Assembly: GCA_036555615.1 (NCBI GenBank)
Contig: DATBKZ010000037.1
Span: 1-56,975 of the forward strand
Source: SG8-41 sp036555615
GTDB lineage: Bacteria > Pseudomonadota > Gammaproteobacteria > Burkholderiales > SG8-41
DNA: 56,975 nt
Direction: 5' to 3'
In this document: positions 1-10,428 of the stretch, in pieces
Layout of the letters: each line of letters starts with the position of its first letter
Position numbering within the stretch: the first letter of the stretch is position 1
Notes under the pieces: generated by a model
What the model saw: only the letters and a program-made list of their open reading frames with translations
Database searches by the model: none
What the model was told of the DNA's origin: nothing
Translations under genes and position numbers: made by a program

Positions 1-1
1 C

Positions 2-480
2 CTGCGCTACTTCACCGACCCCGTGTGGTCCTGGGTGGCGCTGGTGCAGCCCTTCGGCATCTACGCCGGCTTCGCCATGCTCGCCGGGCTCGCCGGCTTG
101 TGGGCGCGGCGCTTCCTGGTCGACCGCGTGCGCTACATCAGCAGCGCGTCCGACCACCTGATGCTCGCGCTGCTCGTCGCCATCGGGGCAAACGGCCTGG
201 CGATGAAGTACGTCGCGCACACCGACATCGTGGCGCTGAAGGCCTTCTTTCTCGGCTTGATGGCCTTCGACTGGCGGCCGCTGCCCGCCGACCCGGCGCT
301 CCTCATCCATCTCGCGCTGGTGGCGGTGCTGATGATCGTCTTCCCGGTGTCCAAGCTCCTGCACGCGCCGGGGGTGTTCTTCAGCCCGAGCTTGAACCAG
401 GTGGACGATGCACGGGAGCGGCGCCACGCCGCCGGCTGGTCGGCGCGGCTCGCGCCGCCGGGCAGCGCGCAGGGACGCTG

Positions 481-481
<1 letters not shown>
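2..481 (+). CDS. dsrM: DsrM, membrane cytochrome b subunit of DsrMKJOP (C-terminal part)
   Basis: The reading frame is already open at the window edge, so only the last 159 residues are seen. They contain several hydrophobic helices typical of the nitrate reductase gamma-subunit/DsrM family, which binds heme b and passes electrons between the quinone pool and DsrK. The stop codon overlaps the dsrK ATG by one base (TGATG), so the two are translationally coupled. Identity rests mainly on this position directly before dsrK, dsrL and dsrJ, plus the membrane character. The N-terminus and most heme ligands lie outside the window. Confidence 0.85.
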
Positions 482-1974
<1,493 letters not shown>

Positions 1975-1996
1975 AGCGATTCAACCGGAGTCCCCC

Positions 1997-3997
1997 ATGT
2001 CAGCACCCACAGCGAAACCCGAGGCCAAGGCCGGACACACCTTGCGCCGCTTCAAGGACGGCGACAACCAGTGGCGCTCACACCAGGAGCGCATTTTCGC
2101 CGGCGACGAGTCCGACAAGTGCCCGGTCTACGTGCACAAGACGCCGCCCTGCCAGGCGAGCTGTCCCTCGGGTGAGGACATCCGGGGGTGGCTCAACATC
2201 GTGCGCGGCGTGGAGAAGCCGCCCAAGGGCGTGGCGATGCAGGAGTACGCGTTCCGCCGCTCGACCGACGCGAACCCCTTTCCCTCGATGATGGGACGCG
2301 TGTGCCCGGCGCCCTGCCAGGCCGGCTGCAACAGGAACAAAGTGGAGGATACCGTCGGCATCAATGCCGTCGAGCAGTACATCGGCGACTACGCGTTGAA
2401 GCAGGGCTACACGTTCGAAGCCGGCCCGGACACGGGCAAGCGCGTCGCCATCGTCGGCGGCGGCCCGGCGGGCCTCTCGGCCGCCTACCAGCTGCGGCGC
2501 AAGGGCCACGCCGTGACGCTGTTCGACGATCATGCGGAGCTCGGCGGCATGGCGAAGTACGGCGTGCCGGGCTACCGGCTGCCACGCACGCACCTCGACG
2601 GCGAGATCAACCGCATCATCGGCATGGGCGTTGAGGTGCGCGCGGGATTGCGCGTGGGGCGCGACGTCGCGTTGAAGGACCTCCAGGCGCAGTACGACGC
2701 CGTGCTGCTCGCGATCGGCTGCAAGTCCGGCCGCCCGCTGCCCGTGCCGGGCGCGGATGCGCCCAACGTCATCAGCGGCGTCGCCTTCCTCGAGGCCTTC
2801 AACCAGGGACGGCTCAAGGCGGTCGCGGGGCGCGTGGTCGTGGTCGGCGGCGGCGACACCTCGGTCGACGTGGTTTCCGTCGCGCGCCGCCTGGGCTATG
2901 TCGAGGACGCCGCCGAGACCGAGCGTCCCGAACGCGTGGTCATCGGCCACACCGCGCACGACGTCTCCAAGCTCGCCGCGCGCCAGGGCGCCGACGTGAT
3001 GCTCACCTCGATGCAGCCGATCGACCAGATGAACGCGGCCAAGCACGAGATCGAGGACGCGCAGCGCGAGGGCGTGAAGATCGAGGGCAATCTCCTGCCG
3101 AAGAAGGTGATCGTGGACGAGAAGAGCGGACGCGCGGTGGCTCTGCGCGTGATCGAGGTGCAATGGGACAAGGGCAAGTTCACCGAGAAGCCCGGCACCG
3201 AGCGCGACCTCGAGGCCGATCTCGTCGTCGTCGCGATCGGCCAGGCGGGCGACCTCTCGGGCATGGAGGAGCTCGACAACGGCAAGGGCCTGATCGCCGC
3301 GGACCGGTACTACCAGCTGCCCAACCGCCCGGGCCTGTTCGCCTGCGGCGACATCATCCGCCCGCACCTGCTCACCACGGTGATCGGCCAGGGCTCGATC
3401 GCCGCCGACAGCATCGACCGCTACCTCAACCGGCAGGAGATGCCGAAGCGGCCGAAGGTGGACGTGCACCACTTCAACCTGCTCGAGAAGCTGCGCGAGG
3501 CGCATCTGGAGCCGGCGAAGTTCGAGTCTTCCCCGGAGAACGGCCCGCGCCCGATCGACCAGGGCCTGCGCGGCACCTCGCTCCCCGGCAAGGCCGTGGG
3601 CGGCTTCGCCATCCACAACTACGAGGACCGCAGCGCCTCCGAGGTGTGCAAGGCGGAGGAGCTCTTCCTCGGCCACTTCCCCCGCCAGGAGCGCATCAAG
3701 CGCACCGAGATCGGCCCCACGGCCGAGGAGGTGCTCGGGCATTTCGAGGAGCGCATGGTCGGGCTCACCGACAAGCAGGCGGTGGACGAGGCCAAGCGCT
3801 GCATGAGCTGCGGCATGTGCTTCGAGTGCGACAACTGCGTGATCTATTGCCCGCAGACCGCGGTCAAGCGCACGCCCAAGTCGGAGGCGACCATGGGGCG
3901 CTACGTCTACACCGACTACGACCTGTGCATCGGCTGCCACATCTGCGCCGACGTCTGCCCCACCGGCTACATCAAGATGGGGATGGGGGACCACTGA
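1997..3997 (+). CDS. dsrL: DsrL, iron-sulfur flavoprotein NAD(P)H oxidoreductase
   Basis: 666 residues, homologous to the small subunit of glutamate synthase. The order is: an N-terminal cysteine-rich FeS region (CQASCPSG, CPAPCQAGC), an FAD-binding Rossmann motif (VAIVGGGPAGLSAAYQL), an NAD(P)H-binding motif (VVVVGGGDTSVDV), then a C-terminal two-cluster ferredoxin domain (CMSCGMC..CDNC and CIGCHICADVCP). In sulfur oxidisers DsrL accepts electrons from DsrAB working in the oxidative direction and passes them to NAD(P)+. Its place between dsrK and dsrJ, as in Allochromatium vinosum, is the best sign that this is a reverse (oxidative) dsr system. A 22-base gap separates it from dsrK. Confidence 0.95.
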   Translation: MSAPTAKPEAKAGHTLRRFKDGDNQWRSHQERIFAGDESDKCPVYVHKTPPCQASCPSGEDIRGWLNIVRGVEKPPKGVAMQEYAFRRSTDANPFPSMMGRVCPAPCQAGCNRNKVEDTVGINAVEQYIGDYALKQGYTFEAGPDTGKRVAIVGGGPAGLSAAYQLRRKGHAVTLFDDHAELGGMAKYGVPGYRLPRTHLDGEINRIIGMGVEVRAGLRVGRDVALKDLQAQYDAVLLAIGCKSGRPLPVPGADAPNVISGVAFLEAFNQGRLKAVAGRVVVVGGGDTSVDVVSVARRLGYVEDAAETERPERVVIGHTAHDVSKLAARQGADVMLTSMQPIDQMNAAKHEIEDAQREGVKIEGNLLPKKVIVDEKSGRAVALRVIEVQWDKGKFTEKPGTERDLEADLVVVAIGQAGDLSGMEELDNGKGLIAADRYYQLPNRPGLFACGDIIRPHLLTTVIGQGSIAADSIDRYLNRQEMPKRPKVDVHHFNLLEKLREAHLEPAKFESSPENGPRPIDQGLRGTSLPGKAVGGFAIHNYEDRSASEVCKAEELFLGHFPRQERIKRTEIGPTAEEVLGHFEERMVGLTDKQAVDEAKRCMSCGMCFECDNCVIYCPQTAVKRTPKSEATMGRYVYTDYDLCIGCHICADVCPTGYIKMGMGDH

Positions 3998-4001
3998 GGG
4001 C

Positions 4002-4391
4002 GTGAGCGTGCGCATTGCAGCCGGGATCCTCGCCGCAGCTCTGGCAGCCGCGGTGGCCGCCGATTCGGGCCCGCGGCAGGCGCAGCGCGTGCCGCTGCCC
4101 GTCGTCAAGATCGAGAACGGCGAGGCCTGCGTCGCGCCCGTGGAGGAGATGCGGCGCAACCACATGAAGATGCTCTTCCACCAGCGCGACCGCACGATGC
4201 GCGATGGCGTCCGCACGACGCGCTTCAGCCTGAAGCACTGCGTCGAGTGCCACGCCAGCCGCAAGACCGGCAGCGTGCTGGGCGAGGAGGGCTTCTGCTC
4301 GAGCTGCCACGCCTATGCCTCGGTGAAGATCGACTGCTTCGAGTGCCACACGCCGATGCGCCAGGCAGGCGGTGCGAGGGCGCTGCGATGA
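4002..4391 (+). CDS. dsrJ: DsrJ, periplasmic triheme cytochrome c
   Basis: 129 residues from a GTG start five bases after the dsrL stop. An N-terminal hydrophobic segment (about residues 4-20) serves as signal sequence or membrane anchor. Three CxxCH heme c motifs are at Cys80-His84, Cys99-His103 and Cys112-His116, matching the triheme DsrJ family in both size and motif spacing. It is the periplasmic electron-transfer subunit of DsrMKJOP. Its stop overlaps the dsrO ATG (ATGA). Confidence 0.95.
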   Translation: MSVRIAAGILAAALAAAVAADSGPRQAQRVPLPVVKIENGEACVAPVEEMRRNHMKMLFHQRDRTMRDGVRTTRFSLKHCVECHASRKTGSVLGEEGFCSSCHAYASVKIDCFECHTPMRQAGGARALR

Positions 4392-5113
4392 CGCCCGAGC
4401 GCCGCCGCTTCCTCGGCTGGGGTGCCGCGGCCGCCGCGGGCGTCGCGCTCGCGCCGGGCCTGCGGCTCATCGAGCTCGCGCTCGCGCGCTCGCCGGAGCA
4501 AGCCGCCTCCGCGCTGCAGCGCTGGGGGCTCCTCATCGACATCGAGAAGTGCGCCGACTGCGACGCGTGCGTCACCGCCTGCCACGAGGAGAACGGCGTC
4601 ACCGGGCACGGCCGGCCGGCGACCGACGCGCAGTGGATCCGCAAGGCGAGCCTGCGCGACCGCGCCACCGGCCACGTGCAGACGCTCCCGCTCATGTGCC
4701 AGCACTGCGAGCACCCGCCGTGCGTGGACGTCTGCCCCACGGGGGCCTCGTTCCGGCGCGCCGACGGCATCGTGCTCGTGGACAAGCACACCTGCATCGG
4801 CTGCCGCTACTGCGTGATGGCCTGCCCGTTCGGCGCGCGCTCCTTCATCCACGAGCCGGTCACCGCCCAGAAACCCGACGTGCCGCGCGGCAAGGGGACG
4901 GTCGAGTCCTGCACGCTGTGCGTGCACCGCGTGGACCGCGGCGAGACGCCGGCATGCGTCGTCGCGTGCAACCGCGACGGCCGCGGCGCGATGGCGTTCG
5001 GCGATCTCAACGACGCCGCGAGCGAGATCCGCGCGCGCCTGCGCCGCGAACCCTCCACCGCGCTGCGCCCGGATCTCGCGCTCAACCCCGGCGTGCGCTA
5101 CCAGCACCTCTAG
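4388..5113 (+). CDS. dsrO: DsrO, periplasmic ferredoxin subunit of DsrMKJOP
   Basis: 241 residues. A Tat-type signal (RRRFLGWG followed by a hydrophobic stretch) predicts export in folded form with clusters bound. Four cysteine groups of the DmsB/PsrB type are present, including CADCDACVTAC, CQHCEHPPCVDVCP and CIGCRYCVMACP, for several [4Fe-4S] clusters. DsrO is expected to pair with the membrane subunit DsrP and with DsrJ. The ATG overlaps the dsrJ stop by two bases and dsrP follows two bases after the stop, so the genes are tightly coupled. Confidence 0.94.
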   Translation: MTPERRRFLGWGAAAAAGVALAPGLRLIELALARSPEQAASALQRWGLLIDIEKCADCDACVTACHEENGVTGHGRPATDAQWIRKASLRDRATGHVQTLPLMCQHCEHPPCVDVCPTGASFRRADGIVLVDKHTCIGCRYCVMACPFGARSFIHEPVTAQKPDVPRGKGTVESCTLCVHRVDRGETPACVVACNRDGRGAMAFGDLNDAASEIRARLRREPSTALRPDLALNPGVRYQHL

Positions 5114-5115
5114 CC

Positions 5116-6306
5116 ATGGCGAGCGTCCAGTACCGCGAGATCGAGGGAAGAGGCGCCGGCTACTACGGCCTGCTCGGCATGCTCGCGCTCGTCATCGGGG
5201 CGGGCCTCGCCGCCGCCTGGTCAATGGAGCACCACGGCCACGTCATCACCGGCATGACCAATCGCATCGTCTGGGGCATGCCGCACGTCTTCGCGGTGTT
5301 CCTCATCGTGGCGGCCTCGGGCGCGCTCAACGTCGCCTCGGTCGCCTCGGTGTTCGGGCGCGAGCTCTACAAGCCGCTCGCGCGCCTCTCGGGCCTCGTC
5401 GCGGTGGCGCTGCTCGCGGGCGGGCTCGCGGTGCTGGTGCTCGACCTCGGGCGCCCGGAGCGCCTGATCGTGGCGATGACGCATTACAACTTCAAGTCCA
5501 TCTTCGCCTGGAACATCTTCCTCTACACCGGCTTTTTCGCCGTGGTCGCGCTCTACCTGTGGACGATGTTCGAGCGGCGCATGAACGGCTACACCACGCG
5601 CGCGGGCGTCGTCGCCTTCCTGTGGCGGCTCGTGCTCACCACCGGCACGGGCTCGATCTTCGGCTTCCTCGTCGCGCGCGAGCCCTACGACAGCGCGCTC
5701 TTCGCGCCGCTGTTCATCATCATGTCGTTCTCCTTCGGCACGGCGGCGTTCGTGCTCGTGCTGATGGCAGCCTGCCGTTGGAGCGGCCGGCCGCTCGGCG
5801 ACGCGCTGCTCGCGCGTCTCGGCAACCTCCTCGGCATCTTCGTCGCCGCGGTGCTCTATTTCGTCGCGGTGCACCACCTCACGAACCTGTACATCGCGCG
5901 CCGGCTGGATCTCGAGCGCTTCCTGCTCGTGGACGGCGGCGTGTACACGGCGCTCTTCTGGATCGGCCAGGTCCTCGTCGGCGGCGTTGTGCCGCTCGTC
6001 CTCGTCTTCGTGGTGCGCTCGCGCGCCGCGATCGCCGCTGCCGCCTCATGCGTGATCGCCGGCGGCCTCGCGCAGGTCTACATCATCATCATCGGCGGGC
6101 AGGCGTATCCCCAGTGGATCTTCCCCGGCAAGGAGGTCTCGAGCAGCTTCTTTGACGGCGTGGTGGCGAGCTACGCGCCGAGCCTGCCCGAAGTGGCGCT
6201 CGGCGTGGGCGGCGTCGCGCTCGCGGCTGCCCTCACCGTCCTCGGGCTCAAGGTGCTGCCCTTCCTCCCGCGCAGTCTCGCGGACGCAGAAGCCGCCAAG
6301 GCATGA
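5116..6306 (+). CDS. dsrP: DsrP, NrfD/PsrC-type membrane subunit
   Basis: 396 residues, almost entirely hydrophobic with about ten likely transmembrane helices, of the NrfD/PsrC quinone-interacting family. It is expected to anchor DsrO and exchange electrons with the quinone pool. The ATG lies two bases after the dsrO stop. The stop overlaps the dsrN ATG (ATGA). Identity is supported jointly by topology and by position in the J-O-P-N gene order. Confidence 0.94.
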   Translation: MASVQYREIEGRGAGYYGLLGMLALVIGAGLAAAWSMEHHGHVITGMTNRIVWGMPHVFAVFLIVAASGALNVASVASVFGRELYKPLARLSGLVAVALLAGGLAVLVLDLGRPERLIVAMTHYNFKSIFAWNIFLYTGFFAVVALYLWTMFERRMNGYTTRAGVVAFLWRLVLTTGTGSIFGFLVAREPYDSALFAPLFIIMSFSFGTAAFVLVLMAACRWSGRPLGDALLARLGNLLGIFVAAVLYFVAVHHLTNLYIARRLDLERFLLVDGGVYTALFWIGQVLVGGVVPLVLVFVVRSRAAIAAAASCVIAGGLAQVYIIIIGGQAYPQWIFPGKEVSSSFFDGVVASYAPSLPEVALGVGGVALAAALTVLGLKVLPFLPRSLADAEAAKA

Positions 6307-7712
6307 GCCGCCTCTTCATTTCCGCCGCGCACAAGTCCTCGGGCAAGACGACGCTCGCCATCGGTCTCGCTGCGGCGCTCGCCGCGCGCGGCGAAGCGGT
6401 GCAGCCCTTTAAGAAAGGCCCGGACTACATCGATCCCCTGTGGCTGGGGCTCGCCGCCGGGCGGCCGTGCTACAACCTCGATCCGTATCTCAGCGGCGCG
6501 GACGAGCTGCGCGCCGAGTTCGCGCGGCGCATGCGCGGCGCCTCGCTCGGCCTGGTGGAGGGCAACAAGGGCCTCTACGACGGGCTCGCGCTCGACGGCA
6601 GCAACAGCAACGCCGCGCTCGCGGCGTTGCTCGGTGCGCCGGTCGTGCTGGTGATCGACGCGCGCGGCATGACGCGCGGCATCGCGCCGCTCATCCTCGG
6701 CTACCAGGCTTTCGATCCGGCGATCCGCATCGCGGGCGTGATCCTCAACCAGCTGGGCGGCGCTCGCCACGAAGCGAAGCTGCGGGCGGTCATCGCCCAC
6801 TACACGGGCGTGCCGGTGCTCGGCGCGGTCCAATACGACGAGCATCTGACGATCGTCGAGCGCCACCTCGGCCTCGTGCCGAGCAACGAAGCGCAAGCCG
6901 CGCGCTTGCGCGTCGAGGAGATCGCCACGCGCGTCGCCGCGCAGGTGGATCTTGAGACGCTGCTCGCTGTCGCGCGCTCGGCGCCCGTGCTGGGCGCGCA
7001 GGCGGCGCCGGAACCCGCGCGCGCAGGCGGCGCTGCGCTACGCCTCGGCATCGCGCGCGACTCGGCGTTCGGCTTCTACTACCCCGGCGACCTCGAGGCG
7101 CTGCGCGCGGCGGGGGCCGAGCTCGTGCCCTTCGATGCGCTGCGCGACCGGCGGCTGCCGCGCGTGGATGCCCTCTTCATCGGCGGCGGCTTCCCCGAGA
7201 CGCATCTGGCCGCGCTCGCGGCGAACGGCGAGCTGCGCGCCCAGGTGCGCGGCGCGATCGAGAGCGGCATGCCTGCTTATGCCGAGTGCGGCGGGCTGAT
7301 GTACCTCGCGCGCTCGATCGAGTGGAACGGCCGGCGCGCCGAGATGGCGGGCGCGCTGCCGGCGGACATCGTCATGCACGCGCGCCCCGTGGGCCGCGGC
7401 TACGTGCACCTGCGCGAGACCGGCCGCGGGCGGTGGCCCGCCCGCCCGACCGGCGCGCCGGCGCTCATCCGCGCGCACGAGTTCCACTACTCGAGCGTCG
7501 CGAACCTCGCGCCGGGGCTCGAGTTCGCCTACGAGGTCGAGCGCGGCTACGGCATCGACGGCCGGCACGACGGCATCGTGTACAGGAACCTGCTCGCCTC
7601 CTACTCGCACCTGCGCGACGTCGCCGAGCACCGCTGGGCGCGGCGCTTCGTCGATTTTGCGCGCCGCTGCGCGGCGCAACGCACTGCAACCACGGAGACC
7701 CACGCTTCATGA
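6303..7712 (+). CDS. dsrN: DsrN, siroheme amidase of the CobB/CbiA family
   Basis: 469 residues. The N-terminal dethiobiotin-synthetase-like domain has a P-loop (SAAHKSSGKTT). The C-terminal class I glutamine amidotransferase domain has the nucleophile motif YAECGGLMYL. The family overlaps cobyrinate a,c-diamide synthase, but within dsr operons DsrN amidates siroheme to the siroamide cofactor of DsrAB, and no other cobalamin gene is nearby. The start overlaps the dsrP stop, and its own stop overlaps the next ATG. Confidence 0.9.
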   Translation: MSRLFISAAHKSSGKTTLAIGLAAALAARGEAVQPFKKGPDYIDPLWLGLAAGRPCYNLDPYLSGADELRAEFARRMRGASLGLVEGNKGLYDGLALDGSNSNAALAALLGAPVVLVIDARGMTRGIAPLILGYQAFDPAIRIAGVILNQLGGARHEAKLRAVIAHYTGVPVLGAVQYDEHLTIVERHLGLVPSNEAQAARLRVEEIATRVAAQVDLETLLAVARSAPVLGAQAAPEPARAGGAALRLGIARDSAFGFYYPGDLEALRAAGAELVPFDALRDRRLPRVDALFIGGGFPETHLAALAANGELRAQVRGAIESGMPAYAECGGLMYLARSIEWNGRRAEMAGALPADIVMHARPVGRGYVHLRETGRGRWPARPTGAPALIRAHEFHYSSVANLAPGLEFAYEVERGYGIDGRHDGIVYRNLLASYSHLRDVAEHRWARRFVDFARRCAAQRTATTETHAS

Positions 7713-8041
7713 CGACGGAAAGCACGCAACCGGTTGTGGACGAGGAAGGCTATCTCGTCGAACCCGCCGACTGGAACGAGAGCGTCGCAGAGGACCTGGC
7801 GCGCCGTGAGCGCATCGCGCTCACCGATGCGCACTGGACCGTGATCCGCTTCATGCGCCGCTACTACGAGGAGCACCACATCGCGCCCGACGCGCGCCAC
7901 GTCATGAAGCACCTCGCTGACTACCGCGGCCCGGAGCGCGCGGACCGCAATGATCTCTTCCGGCTCTTCCCCTACGGCTACGTCAAGCAGGCCTGCAAGA
8001 TCGCCGGGATGCGCAGACCGCGCGCCTGGAGCACTGGCTGA
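7709..8041 (+). CDS. DsrC/TusE-family protein lacking the C-terminal CysA
   Basis: 110 residues of the DsrC/TusE fold. The conserved segment ending LFPYGYVKQACKIAG is present, so the CysB-type cysteine is Cys96. The C-terminal arm then reads MRRPRAWSTG: the penultimate cysteine (CysA) of true DsrC and TusE is absent and Trp107 stands at the expected spacing of eleven residues. Neither alternative frame restores a nearby cysteine. It cannot form the intramolecular disulfide or normal trisulfide chemistry of DsrC, so it is a paralogue with regulatory or scaffold potential (the family includes RspA-type proteins). It sits between dsrN and dsrR, with its ATG overlapping the dsrN stop. Confidence 0.85.
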   Translation: MTTESTQPVVDEEGYLVEPADWNESVAEDLARRERIALTDAHWTVIRFMRRYYEEHHIAPDARHVMKHLADYRGPERADRNDLFRLFPYGYVKQACKIAGMRRPRAWSTG

Positions 8042-8052
8042 GCGCCGGGCAC

Positions 8053-8385
8053 ATGGCTGCGTCGATGATCATCATCACGCCGGAGGCCGCCGAGCAGATC
8101 CGCAAGTCCGCGCGGGAGCAGGCGGATCCCAAGCCGGCCTATCTGCGGCTCGCCGCGCGCCTGGGGGACCGGGGGGCGATCGAATACGGCATGGGCTTCG
8201 ACGACAAGGCCGACGGCGACCTGGAGGTGGTGGCGAGCGACATCAAGGTGCTCATCTCGCCCGGCAGCGCCGAACTGCTGACCGGCGCGACGCTGGACTT
8301 CGTCGAGTTGAACCCCGGGGAATTGCGTTTCATCTTCATCAACCCCAACGATCCCTCGCACAAGCCGCCTGGCCCGGCGCGCTGA
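8053..8385 (+). CDS. dsrR: DsrR, cysteine-free IscA-like protein
   Basis: 110 residues with the A-type iron-sulfur carrier fold pattern (ITPEAAEQIRK near the start, then an IscA-like core). There is no cysteine at all, so it cannot carry a cluster as IscA does. This is the hallmark of DsrR, which in Allochromatium vinosum affects expression of the dsr genes. It follows the DsrC-family gene by eleven bases and appears to end the dsr operon. Translation could also begin at the in-frame ATG at 8065. Confidence 0.88.
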   Translation: MAASMIIITPEAAEQIRKSAREQADPKPAYLRLAARLGDRGAIEYGMGFDDKADGDLEVVASDIKVLISPGSAELLTGATLDFVELNPGELRFIFINPNDPSHKPPGPAR

Positions 8386-8470
8386 AGCCTGACGCTGGAC
8401 AGGGTCGCGCGGGGGCGTTAGCCTGAACCGCGTTCGATTCTCCCGCCCCCTGGCGCAACCGGAATACCGC

Positions 8471-9712
8471 ATGCCCAAATCCGTTGCCCCCGACCCCGGC
8501 GCGAAAGCGGGTGACGCCGAGCGCCGGGAACGCGCCGGCTCGCAGGCGCAGGCGGTGCGCCTCGCGCGCAAGACGCAGTCGCTCGACATCCTCTATGCAG
8601 TCGCCACCAGCCTGAGCCAGCCCGGCAGCCTGGAGCAGGTGCTCGACGGATTTCTCGACACCTTCATCGAACTGGTCGATGCGCGCGCGGCGAGCGTGCG
8701 GCTCGCGACCGGGGACGGCCACACCCGGCTCATCGCGAGCCGCGGCCTCGCGCCCGACGTGGTCGAGCGCGACCGCCTGATGCCGGCGGGGCGCTGCCCG
8801 TGCGGCGTGGCCGCGGGCGAAGGCGGCCTGCGGGTCCAGAGCGGCACCGCGCCGTGCGCGCAGCTCACTGGCGGGCCGATGCTCGAGCCCGATTGCGTGG
8901 AATTCGTGGCGGTCCCGGCGCAGTACCAGGACCGCATCCTGGGCGTATACAACCTGTTTCTCGACCGCCCGCTTTCCGCCATGGGCGAGGACATACGCGA
9001 TCTGCTGGTGAGCGTCGGCCGCCATCTCGGTCTGGCGCTCGAGAAGGCACGCCTGGAGGGCGAGGCGCGCCGCCTGGCCATCATGGACGAGCGCAATATC
9101 ATCGGCAACGAGCTGCACGACTCGCTCGCCCAGTCGTTGATCGGCATGCGCCTGCAGCTGAAGATCCTGAGCGAATCCCTGGAGCGCAAGGACTACGGCG
9201 CCGCGCGCTACGAGGCGAACGCGCTTCGCCGGGCGATGACCCAGGCCAACGTTGATCTGCGCAGCCTGCTCGCCAACTACCGGCTGAAGATCGACGAGGC
9301 GGGCTTCGCGCAGACGGTTGCGAGCCTCATCGAGCGCTTCCGGCGGGAAACCGGCATTTCGGTTTTCTTCCAGAACGAGTGCCGGTCGTTTGCGCTCACC
9401 CCGGCGCAGGAGATCCAGGTCTATTACATCATCCAGGAGGCCCTGACCAACATCCGCAAGCACAGCGGCGCGCACAACGTGCGGATCCTCCTCAACAACG
9501 AGGACGACCTCTACACCGTGCTGATCGAGGACGACGGCGCGGGCATGACCGGCGTCGCCGACAGCATGCCGGGCGAGCACGCGGGCCTTGCGATCATGCG
9601 GGAGCGCACCCAGCGGCTGCCGGGGCAGATCGTGATCGAGAGCGAGCCGGGTGAAGGCACGCGGATCGTCCTGATCTTCAACGCGCCGCCGCTCGTCGTG
9701 GCGCGCGGCTGA
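8471..9712 (+). CDS. Soluble NarX-like sensor histidine kinase with GAF domain
   Basis: 413 residues with no transmembrane segment. A GAF-like sensory domain spans about residues 35-200 and includes four cysteines (109, 111, 129, 142), the first two in a GRCPCG motif. A HisKA_3 dimerisation domain follows with the phospho-acceptor in ELHDSLAQSL (His216), then a HATPase domain with N-box IIQEALTNIRKH and a DDGAGM motif. The NarX/UhpB class pairs with NarL-type regulators, and one follows after eleven bases. The signal is unknown. The cysteines and the adjacent dsr operon make a redox or sulfane-sulfur signal plausible (inference). Confidence 0.88.
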   Translation: MPKSVAPDPGAKAGDAERRERAGSQAQAVRLARKTQSLDILYAVATSLSQPGSLEQVLDGFLDTFIELVDARAASVRLATGDGHTRLIASRGLAPDVVERDRLMPAGRCPCGVAAGEGGLRVQSGTAPCAQLTGGPMLEPDCVEFVAVPAQYQDRILGVYNLFLDRPLSAMGEDIRDLLVSVGRHLGLALEKARLEGEARRLAIMDERNIIGNELHDSLAQSLIGMRLQLKILSESLERKDYGAARYEANALRRAMTQANVDLRSLLANYRLKIDEAGFAQTVASLIERFRRETGISVFFQNECRSFALTPAQEIQVYYIIQEALTNIRKHSGAHNVRILLNNEDDLYTVLIEDDGAGMTGVADSMPGEHAGLAIMRERTQRLPGQIVIESEPGEGTRIVLIFNAPPLVVARG

Positions 9713-9723
9713 GCGAGTCCGGC

Positions 9724-10407
9724 ATGCGCGTGCTGCTGATCGACGATCACGCGCTGGTGCGCAAAGGCATCGAGCAGCTGCTGCAGAGCCGCGGCGTCCA
9801 GGTGGTGGCCTCGGTCAGCTCTGGCGAGGAGGGCGTGCGGCGCGCGCGCGAGCTCGCCGCCGACATCATCCTGCTCGACGTGAAAATGCCGGGGATGGGC
9901 GGCATCGAGACCCTGAAAGCGCTGCGCGCGAGCGGCGTTTCCACGCCCGTCGTGATGCTTACCATGAGCCGCGAGGACGCCGACCTGAGCGCTGCGCTGC
10001 GCAGCGGCGCGCAGGGCTATCTGTTGAAGGACATCGAGCCGGAAGAGCTGATGCCGGCGCTCGAGGCGGCGTTGCGCGGCGACAACGTCGTGGCCCCGGA
10101 GATGGTCGGATCGCTGGCGCGCCTCGTGCGGAGCGACGCCGGCACGAAGCGCGGGCCGCCGCGCCTGGCGGCGCCGTTCTCCGAGCTGACGCCGCGCGAG
10201 CTGGAGATCCTCGAATGCGTCGCCGACGGCTCGAGCAACAAGCTGATCGCACGCGCCCTCGACATCACGGAGGGCACCGTCAAGCTCCACGTCAAGTCGA
10301 TTCTGCGCAAGCTCGGGATGCGCTCGCGCGTCGAGGCCGCGGTGATGGCGGTCGAGCACGGCCTGGGCCGGAACCGCCGAAGATCCGGCGCGACCTCGGG
10401 CACGTGA
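9724..10407 (+). CDS. NarL/FixJ-family response regulator
   Basis: 227 residues. The N-terminal receiver domain has the acidic pair IDDH and the phosphorylation site in ILLDVKMPGMGG, plus the conserved lysine in YLLKDIEPEEL. A C-terminal LuxR-type helix-turn-helix (LTPRELEILECVADG, then LDITEGTVKLHVKSIL) follows. It is the partner of the preceding kinase and is probably co-transcribed with it. Targets are not evident from sequence; neighbouring sulfur genes are candidates. It converges on the reductase gene with only 21 bases between stops. Confidence 0.9.
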   Translation: MRVLLIDDHALVRKGIEQLLQSRGVQVVASVSSGEEGVRRARELAADIILLDVKMPGMGGIETLKALRASGVSTPVVMLTMSREDADLSAALRSGAQGYLLKDIEPEELMPALEAALRGDNVVAPEMVGSLARLVRSDAGTKRGPPRLAAPFSELTPRELEILECVADGSSNKLIARALDITEGTVKLHVKSILRKLGMRSRVEAAVMAVEHGLGRNRRRSGATSGT

Positions 10408-10428
10408 CGCGGGGAGCCCGCCTGCGCC

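Noticed and set aside
8000..8080. Loss of the DsrC terminal cysteine by a recent frameshift
   Set aside because: All three frames were read past the stop; none gives the usual short arm with a penultimate cysteine.
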